Source: Melampsora larici-populina 98AG31
Lineage: Eukaryota > Basidiomycota > Pucciniomycetes > Pucciniales > Melampsoraceae
Assembly: GCF_000204055.1 (NCBI RefSeq)
Contig: NW_006768835.1
Span: 63,310 to 127,309, forward strand
DNA length: 64,000 nucleotides
Direction of reading: 5' to 3'
Shown here one piece after another: positions 1 to 11,959 of the stretch. The translations under genes and the position numbers were made by a program. Numbering within the stretch: the stretch's first letter is position 1; every line of letters starts with the position of its first letter. Under the pieces are notes generated by a model. It had not been told where the DNA came from. It was given only the letters and a program-made list of their open reading frames with translations, and did not search any database.

Positions 1-2805
1 ATACCCCACTATATTCGTTGCACTCGACAAGCTTGATGAATATTCTAAAAGCCAAATCCCATAGCCATTTGTTCTCACTTGAGGTTGATGACGTAGAAAA
101 ATCAGGTCGAAAGCTTGATACTCCCACTGCTTGCATCATAGTCCACATAACGGCAATCTGCTGCGGCGTAGCTTTGGGATGACCTGGTCCATCAGGGTAG
201 GGAAAATGCGGATCAGTAGTGGTAGATGCTTGGCCCAAAGTGGGCAAAGGCGCATCAATGGTGTTCAGATCAACTTCAAACTTCCATGCCTGCCTATCTA
301 TGTCCGTTGCTGCAACAGGTAAGCCTGTTTCATTTGATTTACGTCCTAGAAGAGTATCTATATGCAGTCTCATCCATGCCTATACATATCAAATCAGCTA
401 GATTAATTCTCCTCTGGTCAAGAAGGTAAAACTCACCGCAGACCTTCCTCCCAGTGTTTTCTTTTTGGGTGGAGGGCTTGGTTTGGTCTCCGTTAAGGTG
501 CTGACAACCTGTGATAAGACCTTTAGTTCCTGTGTTACAACATCGAGCTTGTGGTTGGTTTCTGCTAGTGAATGTTTAAGTTGATCTGTTGGTATATGTC
601 CACATATAAGTCCCTTTCTACAAGATTTTAGATGTGATATATTCTATATAATGACTTACAATATTTTGGACGCCATTCCTGTTGGTGTGTGGATTCCTCA
701 CAGTCGCTTTGTCCAGCAACACTAGGTTTATCACGATGAGGGGTTGGAGTTAAAGGTACCGATGATGAATTCAGGGGGGTGGAAGGGTGTGTGGATTTGT
801 GGGGTCTAGTCTTTTGTTTTCTAGTAGGTAGCTCGGGTTGATCTTCCTCGTCGGTTTCTAGCATTAAATCTTCATCGTCGGTTTCTAGCATTAAATCATC
901 TGAATAATTGCTTCGATCACTTGGTGTTTCATCGTGCTGAGAGGCTTCATCTTCCCAAATCAGGGTTGCCTTTTTTCTTTTTGAGCGCGGTCGAAGGTTT
1001 TTGGACATTGATTTTCTAGTGGAGCAGTGAGAAGACTTGGATGAGCTTTGATACCCCAGACTAGGAGTATCAACTGGTGAGTATTTTTCGAAGATTTTTC
1101 CGTGCCGTGAAGAAGGGACTGAGTTGCGTACATACATGTATCAAAATCTCATTCATCCATACACATAAAGCTTTGGAACAACTCACCTGGGTCTCGTGTC
1201 TTGTGCTTCTCTGGTTGATTACTTTGTAGCTTGATTGATGCTGATAATACAACAGTTTCAAATTTAATAAAGAGATATGTATCATAATTCTGTGTGAATA
1301 CGTAGAGACCTCTGAAACAACAAACCTGGGTCAGAGATTTGGGTGTTCTCTAATTTGTCATTACCTCGTACCTCGCTCGAAGCTGGTGACACAAGAGTGC
1401 AAAAGAATCGAAAAGTAAGAATAGTATTGGATGTATAAATTGAAGAATGAAGGTGCCAAGCCTTCGCACGACACATGAGGAGCGTCAGAAATTGCGCGAC
1501 TTTTCCCTTTATGTTTTGCTTTCCTGGTGGCTGATTTTGATGATAAAAGCAATTGTTATCCTTGCTATCGGGTGTCATTGAGATATATCAAGAGTTCCCG
1601 CTTACAATCTACTGAAATTTCCTGTTCGGCAGCTAAAGAGACATCGGATGATGTCAGATTAGATGTTTCAATATTCGCTTTTTCCTTTCCTTTCCTTCTG
1701 GATTTGGAGGGTATCTCGCTGGTGCCAGTGTAGACTGTGGCCTGGGTAGGATCTGGGTAGTATCAAATATCAGGTGCGCCAAAATGATCGGAGTCAACTT
1801 CTTAAACCACAACAAATCAAAGCGAAGATTGCAAATAGATATCTACTACCACCTACCTTGACGAGATGAAGTCTTGCACCATTGACTGGGAGGTTGGTGA
1901 GCGGCGGATTCATCGGGAGAACCTGGAATAGCCAACCAACTCATTAGTGTGACACATGTGTTGCTCAAATTGTAAATGAAGTCGCAAACCTTCAAGCCTG
2001 GAGGTCGATGGAGAGAGCGGTTCTGGAAGTGCAAACCGAAAAAAATGCCTTGGGATAACAACTGCTCAAATCTTTCCACCAGTCAACCTTAAAAATCATA
2101 TTTTGGTTCAATTGATCACTTACTTAAATCTCGATAGTCATTACATAGACCGACTAGTTCATCTTTAGTTAACCCTTGGCCATCCAAGCCAATATTTTTG
2201 ATCATTTGAATGAGTTCGAATGGCTCGTGACAATTGAAATCGTGGTCACTTGGTGCTGGACGATCTTTGGACAAGGCGGAAGACTGCTGGGCTTTGAGAG
2301 ATACGTCTGAGAAATCTGGAACTGGAACCTTTTCTTGCTTGTTGGAGGATTTCGACTTGACCCGAACCTCGTGAGCTGAGGGAATCCTGGAGGCTGATGA
2401 TTCCCGTAGCCTAGGCCGTTTGGGTTTTGTGCATTTATCAAGGAGTTCAAGTAATCGGACACGGGATGATTTTTCTCCGACTGTGACACCTACGCTCTTG
2501 AGGCGTTGGGGTATGTCATCTCTGAGCTCATGTGTCACACTTCCTGAGAAATTGCGTGAGATTAATGCGATAAATGAAAAAAAGACTCAAACTCAAGATC
2601 AAGTCTAGCGATCACCGTGTATTATATTGGGACCAGGGAGCTTACCGGTATCTGAACCTGCAGATGTCCTTTTACGCTTCATAGAATTTTCGGAACCTTC
2701 AACGACGTTTTGGAATGATGATTCTTGGATTGCTGGTAGTAAATTTGATGTAGCCTTTTTCCGGTCTCGCAGGACTCGAGTGGGAAGGGTTGGTTCCGAT
2801 GGCAT
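1..2805 (-). CDS. Lineage-specific multi-exon protein, runs off left edge
   Basis: Not recognised by name. Translation starts at the ATG 2805-2803. Exons that join in frame are 2805-2646, 2543-2124, 2061-1990, 1922-1857 and 1752-1606, all with phase-1 GT..AG junctions; then one from 1530 leftward, a large exon about 1075-663, a coiled-coil exon about 580-440, and a final open stretch about 300-1 that passes the window edge. Exon 2 carries two SAP-like helix pairs (starting DDIPQRLKSVGV and IQMIKNIGLDGQG). The large exon holds an acidic tandem repeat of DLMLETD and a basic stretch RPRSKRKK that could be a nuclear signal. The last open frame has a conserved-looking globular segment (NKWLWDLAFRIFIKLVE). 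A DNA-associated nuclear protein is an inference only. Junctions left of 1606 are less certain. Confidence 0.6.
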
Positions 2806-3484
2806 GTCGGTCAAAAATCAAGACAAAAGTTTTGAAAATATAACACGAAAAGTCACACTTCATGAGATGAGATAGGATGAAATCATGTTAAAGTGAGAAC
2901 CGTAGAGTGATGTGTGCAATGAAATCAAGCATGCACATACAAAGATTGATAAAGTTAGTAATTCATGGATCAAATCTTGTGTTTGGAAAACTATCCAAAT
3001 TTCATGTACGTGATCTTAACAACAAATTAAGGCAAGTGACACTGAGAATAATCAGCTCACCTCATTATATGATCAGTACCATGACTACCAGTACAAACTG
3101 TTTTACACCGATTAGATATGACAGATCAGTCCCTCATGGGATGTCCAACATACCACAAGGCTTGTGATGAGAATGCCTCCATCCCACTTTGACAACCCAA
3201 ACAGCATCATCATATTATAAGGCGCGTACAAGATCCTTTATGATGACCTTTTAAAATCCCGAAATAATTACTTACATAATGAACATCCATAATCTATAGA
3301 CATGGTAGACATGGTAATTGCCAAACATTCATGTACGTACCCTTTTTTGTCACAGATCTTATAATTTTTTCCACTCTGCTTTGATCTAGTATCCTATTTA
3401 AAGAACAATGAAAGAAGAAGTAAAGTAAGCGATCATTCTAACAACTAATCCAGTACCCACTTTCCTACAATTCATTGCTCTTGG
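2806..3484. other. Intergenic stretch
   Basis: Between the gene ending at 2805 and the small candidate gene at 3485. Short open frames on the plus strand (2907-3167) have no splice context or domain. I see no repeat or RNA gene here. Confidence 0.4.
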
Positions 3485-3766
3485 TTACACCTTTTTCAGC
3501 TTGACGTGTAAGCCAATCTTTGACTCAGATATCGAATATGGGGTACTCTTTCTTTCTTCTCTGATCAAACAAGCTTGAGTTTTGGCAAGTCGCCTCATCA
3601 CGGAGGCAAATATCCCCAAACTTTGGCTGCCTTTGTGTAGATCTGAAATGTTTGCCAGCCCTGTAATTTCCCCTGATCTCTGTGTCAGACCCTTGTTCGA
3701 AAAATGATGTGAGGGTTTCAATCTGATTCTTTTATAAATAGTCTACTGATTCTCACCGATATCCAT
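3485..3766 (-). CDS. Possible small two-exon gene, 65 residues
   Basis: Not recognised. ATG at 3766-3764; a 10-base first exon (3766-3757) would join an exon at 3672-3485 through a GTGAG..CAG intron, keeping frame and giving a basic protein starting MDIGEITGL and ending VKLKKV. No signal peptide, no membrane helix, no cysteine pattern. The tiny first exon makes the start uncertain. It could instead be the last exon of a longer gene or a chance open frame. Confidence 0.3.
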
Positions 3767-4245
3767 GATCTTGTTTTCCTCACCACTCATTTGCATATTG
3801 GTCGTTCACAGTTGGTCTTCTACCGACAAAGTGTACACATTTCTTATGTTTTTTTTGTACTGGTTTATGTTACTTAACTATCGACTGACTGATTGGTGTG
3901 GTTCATCCTCTTCTAGCTTCTTTCACTCATCGATAATCAACACAATCTTCAGAAACGTTTTCAAATAAACCTATAATCCAAGCCTTCGAGGTATGAATTA
4001 ATTTTTAGCTTTGTATCAACCAATACACGTCACGCTGACTGCAATAATCACTGCCTAATTTGCTGAAGTCAGATTATATCCAGTACTCTTCACTCAATCT
4101 GTTCTTATCTGATTTAACGTAAGTGAAAGCTTTAACTCATCCATTCACTTTGTCCTATCTAATCTCAAATGACCTTTTCTTAAAACTTCTTGCAAGCATT
4201 CTGAAAGATATCAATTCGGCTTATATACAATCAGTTCGGCTGATT

Positions 4246-5097
4246 ATGACAAAAGCCAAGAAGGGAAAGGCAAAAACTTTGAGTCAACCTAACTCTGCTA
4301 AAACCGACGCAGGCGCAGATGCTTCAACTTCACATGCTTCGACTGATTCCAAGATGCCTCAAGGAGCGCCCCCGGCCGGACCCAACCCATCAGGTTTTCA
4401 TCCAATGAATCCTGAACCACAAAAGATGTCGCCTGAAACCACCAATGAAGACTGGCTCAAAGTCCAAACTTTGAATGACGATCTCAAGATCTTTCTAACA
4501 CCTGGTAATGAGAAGAACACTCCTGGTATTACTAGCCTCAAGCTCTATCGCATACTGGTTCACTTCAACCCAAAAACCAAGCACCGACCAAATACTCTCA
4601 AGGAAATTCTATGGAACGCCTTCATATCGGATGTTTTTCCCCTCCTGAAGCCTCACATGTTACCTTCTCCGCCTGCCCCGATGGAAAGCGAGTTTTTGTA
4701 TAACGACTTCAATCCCCTCAGCAAAAAGACCACTCGAAAGCAACTTACCGACACCATTCATTCAGTTGTCCCCAAATTCGGTATTCCTGGCAGTTCCACA
4801 CGCGATCGTATCTTGATTGTCTATAAGGCCTTTGTCGACAAAGACCTTAAACTCCCTTGGCTGACTGAGTTTATAAAGCCTCCAAACGTTGTTTCAAAAG
4901 CAAGAGTTGGTGACTTGAGTATGGAAGAGCTTCGGATGACTTTACAGGAACGAGCTCCACATGTATTCATACATTCAGGTCCAATGAGCTTGGGCGTCCT
5001 CATCAACCTCTACATCAAATTTGTTATTGAAGACCCGGTGGCCGAAGACTTGCTTGTTCGAGGCTTTCATTACTCTCTCTTGCGTAAGGAAGCCTGA
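4246..5097 (+). CDS. 283-residue protein with three SAP/HeH-like repeats
   Basis: Single exon. I chose the ATG at 4246 (MTKAKKGKAK) because the frame upstream to 4123 has only non-ATG starts and reads like 5' leader. Residues 1-30 are basic and Ala/Ser/Thr-rich, 31-70 Pro-rich. Then come three imperfect repeats of about 40 residues: helix, variable linker, helix with an ILxxxYxxF-type end (starting near KLYRILVHF, QLTDTIHSVV and ELRMTLQERA). The pattern resembles SAP or HeH DNA-binding helices, but no repeat is a textbook match. A nuclear chromatin-associated role is an inference. Neighbouring genes on the other strand share SAP-like segments, hinting at a cluster of related lineage-specific genes. 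Confidence 0.6.
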   Translation: MTKAKKGKAKTLSQPNSAKTDAGADASTSHASTDSKMPQGAPPAGPNPSGFHPMNPEPQKMSPETTNEDWLKVQTLNDDLKIFLTPGNEKNTPGITSLKLYRILVHFNPKTKHRPNTLKEILWNAFISDVFPLLKPHMLPSPPAPMESEFLYNDFNPLSKKTTRKQLTDTIHSVVPKFGIPGSSTRDRILIVYKAFVDKDLKLPWLTEFIKPPNVVSKARVGDLSMEELRMTLQERAPHVFIHSGPMSLGVLINLYIKFVIEDPVAEDLLVRGFHYSLLRKEA

Positions 5098-5932
5098 TAT
5101 CCCAGTCTGGTATTGGTCAGTCAGTTTGTATGAATCATCTACAGATCCTCTTGATACTGATGATAGTCGTTTTCATCCACACATTCTTCCTTCAATCATA
5201 GGGTTTCTTTTTCCTACATTTCGCCAGATCCATTACAATTTATCCTCAAATGCTTTCCTTATTTTGCCCTTCTTTCATGATGTGTCAAGGTTTCTTTGCA
5301 GATATGATGTTTCGATCAACTTTTTCTTCAATTTTTCATGATGACTCTTCTATCTCCAAATTATTTTCTTTACAAGATCACATTTCCTTTGTGTTGCATA
5401 ACTTTCAGCAGGCTGAATTTGTATGCTCACCAATCTTGAAATATGTTCTATCAATTTTGATCTCTCATCTTGTGTATATCCTGTCCAACAAAGATCTTTT
5501 ATTTCAATCTATGCGCTACTTCTTTTTAAAATTAAATGTATTATTAGATCCTTAACATGTCCTTCATAAATTCGCACCGTATTTTTTATCAATCGATATG
5601 AAAGACATGTGGCTACAATATATCTACCTTCTTCTTGTCCCTAGTATTTCCCATGAAACACCAGATCCAATTGCTAATATTTAGCCGACCCACACACGCT
5701 TTTGGTGAGATTTGTTTACTTGTCAAAAGAATTAAATTGAGTCATCATCAAACATAACGATCGCTTTATACTACTCTCACCATACAAGAGAGTGAATCAA
5801 AAAACAAGATCTTCACGATAGAATTGAGCTGATGATCAAAGTTCACAAACACAATAGCTAATATAACATGTAAAGAAGATGTTCATGATATAGAATGGGA
5901 GAATTACATCAAATAATCTATGATCAGTGTGA
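5098..5932. other. Intergenic, 3' regions of two converging genes
   Basis: A+T-rich DNA between convergent genes. Open frames here (for example 5250-5555) are T-rich and hydrophobic by composition only. No repeat or RNA gene seen. Confidence 0.4.
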
Positions 5933-6734
5933 TCACTCAGACACGGAGTCTGTTTGTGGTTGAGCTTTATGATCTTCATGATCAGAATGATCATCACTTG
6001 AGTTGTAATCATATTCTTGAAGAAAATCAACATTATTAGCTCCTACAAACCGTCGAATTACTCGCTCGTGTGCCCTGATCATGTGATGTGCTGAACTCAA
6101 ATCTTCTTGCATATCCATTGATTCAACCTCCAGATCTTCGACCTTGGACTTCAGCTTCTGGATATCAATCATGGCTTGTTCGAGATGAGATATAACTTTT
6201 ACCAGTCCTCTTGCTGGATAAAGGATTGTAGTCAGGAGGAAGCAGTATATAGCCACATAGTCAGAACAAATTTGAAATGATATGTACCATTGAGTAGTCC
6301 TTGTTCTTCTACATCTTCGTAAAGTTCGACATCAACCTTCTTATCACTAGCGCCGTCTGGAATGCTCAATTGCGCCAACCGTTCCTCCAAAGTTCGAGCT
6401 GAAAATGATGGAGGAATTCAGGCCGATTTGCGTAAACGGCAATCAAAGTCAGTACAGAAAAACTGCTAACCTTTCTTTTTGGAGTTTTCGACCTCTTTGG
6501 AGGATTCCGCCATGGGTCTCTTGGAGCCGGAATCCATCGCTTGATCACTATCTGGAGATATGACCCGATATATCAGCAACAATTTGATAGAAAATGAGAA
6601 GGTAAATGATGCTACAAACCAATTGGGCCATCGCCAAGCATGTCACAAAAGTTGAAATTGAAATTTGGAAGCTTGGGTACATCAAAAGACGGATATTGAT
6701 TGATGGGTTGGGTTAATTCTAGGCCTTCAGACAT
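5933..6734 (-). CDS. 195-residue coiled-coil protein, four exons
   Basis: Not recognised by name. The exons 6734-6620, 6551-6471, 6398-6288 and 6213-5933 join through GT..AG introns of 68, 72 and 74 bases, all in phase 1, giving 195 residues. The N-terminus (MSEGLELTQPINQY) is Pro/Phe/Asn-rich; the middle has a Lys-rich SKKKARTLEERL segment; residues about 100-170 form a heptad coiled coil; the tail is acidic with SDDHSDHEDHK. Architecture (short ordered N-terminus, basic middle, coiled coil, acidic end) matches the C-terminal half of the gene at 8279-10736, so the two may be distant paralogues. The clean splicing argues for a live gene. Confidence 0.7.
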
Positions 6735-8278
6735 GATGTAATTTGAATATGGACTGGATATAATGCCTCAAGGCTACTTGCAGCTTCACCTTCGTGAATT
6801 GATCAAGAGATGATGATCACACTGAATTAGCCAATTGAAACAAGGGTAGCAAGCCGAGATCTCGAAATCTAAGTAATCATGACTTCGAAGAATTCATACT
6901 TACAACTAATAACAATATATTTGTAAGTATGTCAATCGCAGGGGATGGACGTCGAGTAACACCTAGTTAATAGGTAATCCAAAGTGGAAGCTTGTGAAAG
7001 AATTCGAAGAGAGGGTTTATAATTTAGATTTATCTCTGATCAAGTTGTATATCAAAGGAGGAAAAGGGCACAGAAATGTACCTCACCGATCTTGACAAGA
7101 GACCCATCTGTAGGCCAGTTAAATGAGTGTTGATAGGTGTTTATCGATATCTTGAAACATTTGAACAGATGAATTTATCTGAAAAAATATTCTTCATATA
7201 TGCATTTCCATCTAATTTTTCTGCACATGTTTGTAATTATCCAGTCATCAAGTCTAAAAACTCTTAATTGGACTAATCATTCCGATACTGAACATGATTC
7301 GTGAATGTTCTATTCAATTTATCACTTGAAGGTCATCGGTGTTGAAGGTTTACAAACAAAATTTTTTGAACAGACTACTGAATATCCAGATATAATCAGG
7401 TCAGTCTGAGACTCTGACCACTTAGCCAATATACTCTATCACCTTCTACCGGACCGGAATCCACAATTTCTTGCCTTCTTATAACTTCAATGTACATGGC
7501 GTTCAAGCTTCCTAGATCTCAAAGATGATAACAGATTGAAACATCCCCAAGCCTTTTCTACAGTCATGACCACCCATCATGTACTGGTCATCAGATGACA
7601 TCAGTTCGATTTCTAAAGTTTCCTAACATCCAGTTTTCATCTTCTGTTTGTTAGAGATTTTAGATGAATGACACAATCACAAACAACCAAATTAAACAAT
7701 CATTTAATTCGGTTCTTGAATTGTTCTTTATATGCAGAAGAATTGTATGTAAAACTAATAAGATTAATAAAGGATTCCTTACTAAATCCCAAGTGCAACA
7801 GTGCAATTTTACTAAATAGAGTGAGACTTGCGTGTATGACCGACATTCATGGTACCCACGAGTAACATAATTATACACCAGAAAAGCTTCATATACAAAT
7901 GATTAACACTTTATCATTGTGTCTGTTTAAAATCAGCGTCGGAAGAGATCATAGATGTCTGAGCCTCGCTCTATCTCCGGTACCTTGATGCGTGAGGACG
8001 AGGTAGACCACCACATACTGAAATATACACAATACCACGCTGGAAAAAGGGGGTTCTCAATTGTTAAAAGATTGAGTGTACCAAAATTCTATTGGAAAAC
8101 AAACCTATATCTCATAGATTCAGAATCTATTAGATATGTACCAAGTTTTTTGCTTTTATGAAGTTTCAATGCGCTCATGAGACTAATCCAATAGACCACA
8201 TATGACAAGTAAATCCAATTGCATCATTGGTAAATAGAAGAGAAGATGTAGATTAAGGATTATTGTAGCCTAAACTAC
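6735..8278. other. Intergenic, no gene recognised
   Basis: About 1.5 kb without a supportable gene. Short frames at 7668-7878 and 7955-8161 lack splice context and domain signs. The bases upstream of 6734 should hold the promoter of the coiled-coil gene; no unambiguous motif stands out. Confidence 0.4.
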
Positions 8279-10736
8279 TTAAGCATCATCAGATTCAACA
8301 TCAATTTCAGAATTGTTGTTCTCATCATCCTGTTCCATCAGCCGTATGATGCATTTCCCATGAGTCTGAATCTCTTGATCTGCTCTGTTGCAGCGATCAT
8401 TCAGGAGATCTAGTTCTTTCTGAAGACTTGAGATCGTATCCTTAAGCGCATTGATACATTTTTCTTGTTGATCAAGGTGATTGGTGGCTGATTTGAGTGA
8501 GTGCTCTGTGAACATAAAAATTAACACATTCAGAATGTACCTTTAAAGCCCTGTTTAGTGATGCAACTACGTACCCAGTTCATACTTATCTTGTTCATGC
8601 TTAATGTTGTTATTACCTGATGCTTTCTCAATAAGCCCAATCCTATTCAATATGCTAGAAACCGATTCTTCCAGTACACCCACTGCTCAAAACCATGTGT
8701 CAGCGATGTTTTTGTTGAAAATAGGAAAAAATAGACATACCTTTTGCTACGCAAAGCCTTTCCTCTTTGAAGATATCTACCCCCGACTTGTAAATTGAGG
8801 TTGATGATGAGTGTGATGTTACTTTTTCACCAATTTCTGTTTACGGATTTCAAAATTTAGCTGTGAGCTATTGGACATCAAAGCAATTAATGGTCCACTA
8901 ACCTAGATCATCTACGGCCAGCAAATCCATATCTGAGAAACTGATGAGATCGGGCAATTCTGCAGCAACTGGGAGAATGGTCTTAAATTGATCAGTGTTT
9001 GACGAGCTGAACACTTTGACCTTCAGATTAGTTGCTGCCCTTCCAGGTGCGACTTCATAGTTCTTTAGTGCTTTCAAATCTTGCTTGCTATCTCTCTCCA
9101 TGAGATCGATACCTGGATTATACTTTCCTGCGTTTGAGGTCTCTGGGCTCAGAACCAAAGGTCTACCTAGATCGAAATATGACTTATTTTTGGTTATTCT
9201 CTGATTTTCCAGGTATTTTCAACGAACATCGCTTAATCAGTGAATGAACATATTCCTTCAGTTGGCTGACAGACTGACATTCTTTTTTTCTTTGCGTTTG
9301 GATGAACTGGGAATTTGAATCTGATTGAGTAGTTCCTCGTCACCTAATCAAAATGATGTGTCATTCAAGGTGGATGCTAAATTTCAGAGATCTCTGAGTG
9401 ACTTGAGCAATCTTTGTTGCATGAGCTTCTTACCCAGGTTAGTGCGCTTCACGGGTTTCGGGTTTGGACAGGGGGAAGCAGATCGCTTAACATGTGCTTT
9501 TACTTGCACAGCGACCGACTGTGACTGGATTGACAGAACTGGTATATTTGGGATATCAGGATATGTGTTAGAATGAATATAACAATTGCATCACACATAC
9601 AGGCAGACTTTGTTAAAACATACCAGGTACAGAATCTTGAGGTGGTTCCACAATATCTAAAACCGGTGCAGCCAATGCTGGCTTGTTGCTATTTGGATCC
9701 GGGAACACTTTTCAGATGAAAGATCATCATTTCTCATTAGCCGCGGGAGAAAACAAGTAAAAACATGATCAGAGCTTACATTGAGGTTGTTTCTTCCGCA
9801 CAATTACTGCCACGTCAGCCTTGTTGAGTTGTGACGAGACTGGAGACTTGGGAAAAGTGATTCGTAACCAGTCCAGCATGGTTTGTTTGGTCATACCTGG
9901 TGTACTGGGATCCATGATACTCGGAGTGGTAGTATCTAACATATCTATTGCTGGATAAAAATCATAAACTAGGGAAAGTGCACCCCACATGATTCAGTGG
10001 GGATCATCGTCGTCAAAACACACAAACCTGATGTTAGTGCAAAGTCGAAGAATGATAGTTCTGGTGGTTGTATGAAGATCGCTGCCAGCAGACTCGGCTG
10101 TTCAAGGTGAAAATGGATAAAAACGATCCATTGTTAGCAATGAAATCGGTTCCAGTGCTTTGCGAATCAAAAAACATCAAAAATGCTCAAAAGGTAAGTT
10201 GAAGGACTAGTACTTACTCTGAAATAGATACAAAGTTTCAAACGTTCTTGCAAAAACCTGTAAAATGCAACACAGAGGCTTGAAATGGATAGCACAGATT
10301 ACGTTGGATAGAAGCAAGAGAAGTGGTGTGAACGATTAGATGATGAACGAGTTAAGAAGGTGAGGCTAGAAGTAGATTATTGATCTGTAGTACGCCTGAC
10401 AAACTTTGAGGGTCGCTTGTGATTGAGTCAGCTGGATTCAAGCTCTGCAGTGGTGTCCAGGTCCTTATATCTTCATGTGCTGGGTTTGAGAAGGTTGTCG
10501 AAGCTCTCTCCCGATTAACCGAAGGAAGGATGTGTATAGTGTAAAGGGAACCATGACAATTCATGGAGTCCTTCAAATACTAACGTACAAGTTATCATAA
10601 GATTGATGACTCAATATATGTATTGGTGTTAAGAAATTGTCGGTCAGGAAATTGCTGACATACCAAGCAACACGTATGGCTGACCGTCATCCAGGTACAA
10701 GTCAAAAAAGGTTGATTGTGACAACGAAGGCATCAT
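8279..10736 (-). CDS. Multi-exon protein with SAP-like segment and coiled-coil tail
   Basis: Not recognised by name. ATG at 10736-10734 (MMPSLSQSTFF). About ten short exons join in one frame by phase-1 introns: near 10736-10662, 10490-10390, 10100-10028, 9950-9780, 9705-9628, 9560-9440, 9350-9285, 9165-8904, 8850-8742, 8690-8574 and 8513-8279. Features in order: Phe/Leu-rich N-terminus; a SAP/HeH-like piece beginning TPGMTKQTMLDWLR; basic VKRSASPCPNPKPVKR, a possible nuclear signal; a second basic patch PSSSKRKEKKN; then a coiled coil (LDQQEKCINALKDTISSLQK) and acidic end SEIDVESDDA. The gene looks intact. Exact junctions of the first two exons are tentative. A nuclear role is inferred. Confidence 0.6.
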
Positions 10737-11959
10737 GAGCCCGTGGTCGTTTTACGCATCTGAGCCATTACAAAATTCAGAATATCTTTTAAATTCTAAT
10801 GGATCACGGGACGGAAATGTCCAAAAAGTGAAAATTCAAGCAAGACATTTGATACTTGACAAGTCTGGATTACGCACACCCGTTGATTAATGAAGGTGGA
10901 TGATAAATGATCTTGTATGAGTACATACATATTTCACGAATAAGAAGGTACTATGGATGGGTACAGGAAAATGATTCGTGTATGGTTATATAAAAGAATT
11001 ATGCATGGGTATAGAAAAGTGCGCTACACATAGTTTTCTATGCGCGCACTGATTTTCTATACCCCCGGGTAAAGACGACATTTGGTGTAGTGTATGTAGC
11101 TAGTATGACAAACATTCTATGGATCTGTATGTGCAAATGTATAAAAAAGATGATATCTTTTTTAGCAGACCAGCATGCTGTGTGGTCTTATTATGAACTA
11201 TTTGGAGGACCATTCCAGCTTGCCAATGCACTCAAAATCGAGCGTTTTGGCCCGGAATTGAAAAAGTTATGAGTTTTCTCAGAAATCAAAAGCTCTAAAC
11301 ACTAATGAGCCAAATTTCAGTGCTTGTTACAGGTTGTAATTGGATGATAATGAAGGTTTATTGTTAGTACACTTATCAATATGGACTGTAAAAATACGGA
11401 AAAATATGGAGAGTGAAGTTCTCAACGCAGGGAACAAGATGCATATTTTTATTTATTTTTTGCCCTTTGCCTGGCCTCTCAATATTTTTGTGTATCAATA
11501 ATTTAATTTTCTGCCCAGAAAATATTATATTTCTTGTAGTGTGAAAGACCAGAATTTGACAGATAAATGACTGCTATAGTGGACTCGACCAATTTGTAAA
11601 CAATAGGTCAATAAGAGGCATACAACAATCATGTAGTATACAATGATAAAAAATCAATAGCCAAATAGTTGACCTTTCAAGATATGAGTGATATATAAGA
11701 AAACCATCAAGTACAGCTGCCTGTTTAAGAGCAGCTGCAGCTGCATCTTGTTTGAGATCTGTTTCTTCAGTCTCTGAATCATTCAGCTAATGACCGTGGT
11801 CCGAGAGGAGGTTGAAAAATTATAACTAATATCATGCTCAGGTTGAGAATGATGCCCTAAATCACCATGTAGTCAACATGAGAGGAAGCAAGAGAGATGG
11901 TTGTGAGCCAACATCATTTGTGCGATTGTTGCATTGAGTTCCTTGAAGTCATTTTTGTG
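10737..11959. other. Intergenic, no gene recognised
   Basis: Upstream of the gene starting at 10736. It includes an imperfect hairpin around 11015-11065 (arms containing GAAAAGTGCGC and its complement). The small frame at 11090-11272 has no supporting sign. Confidence 0.35.
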
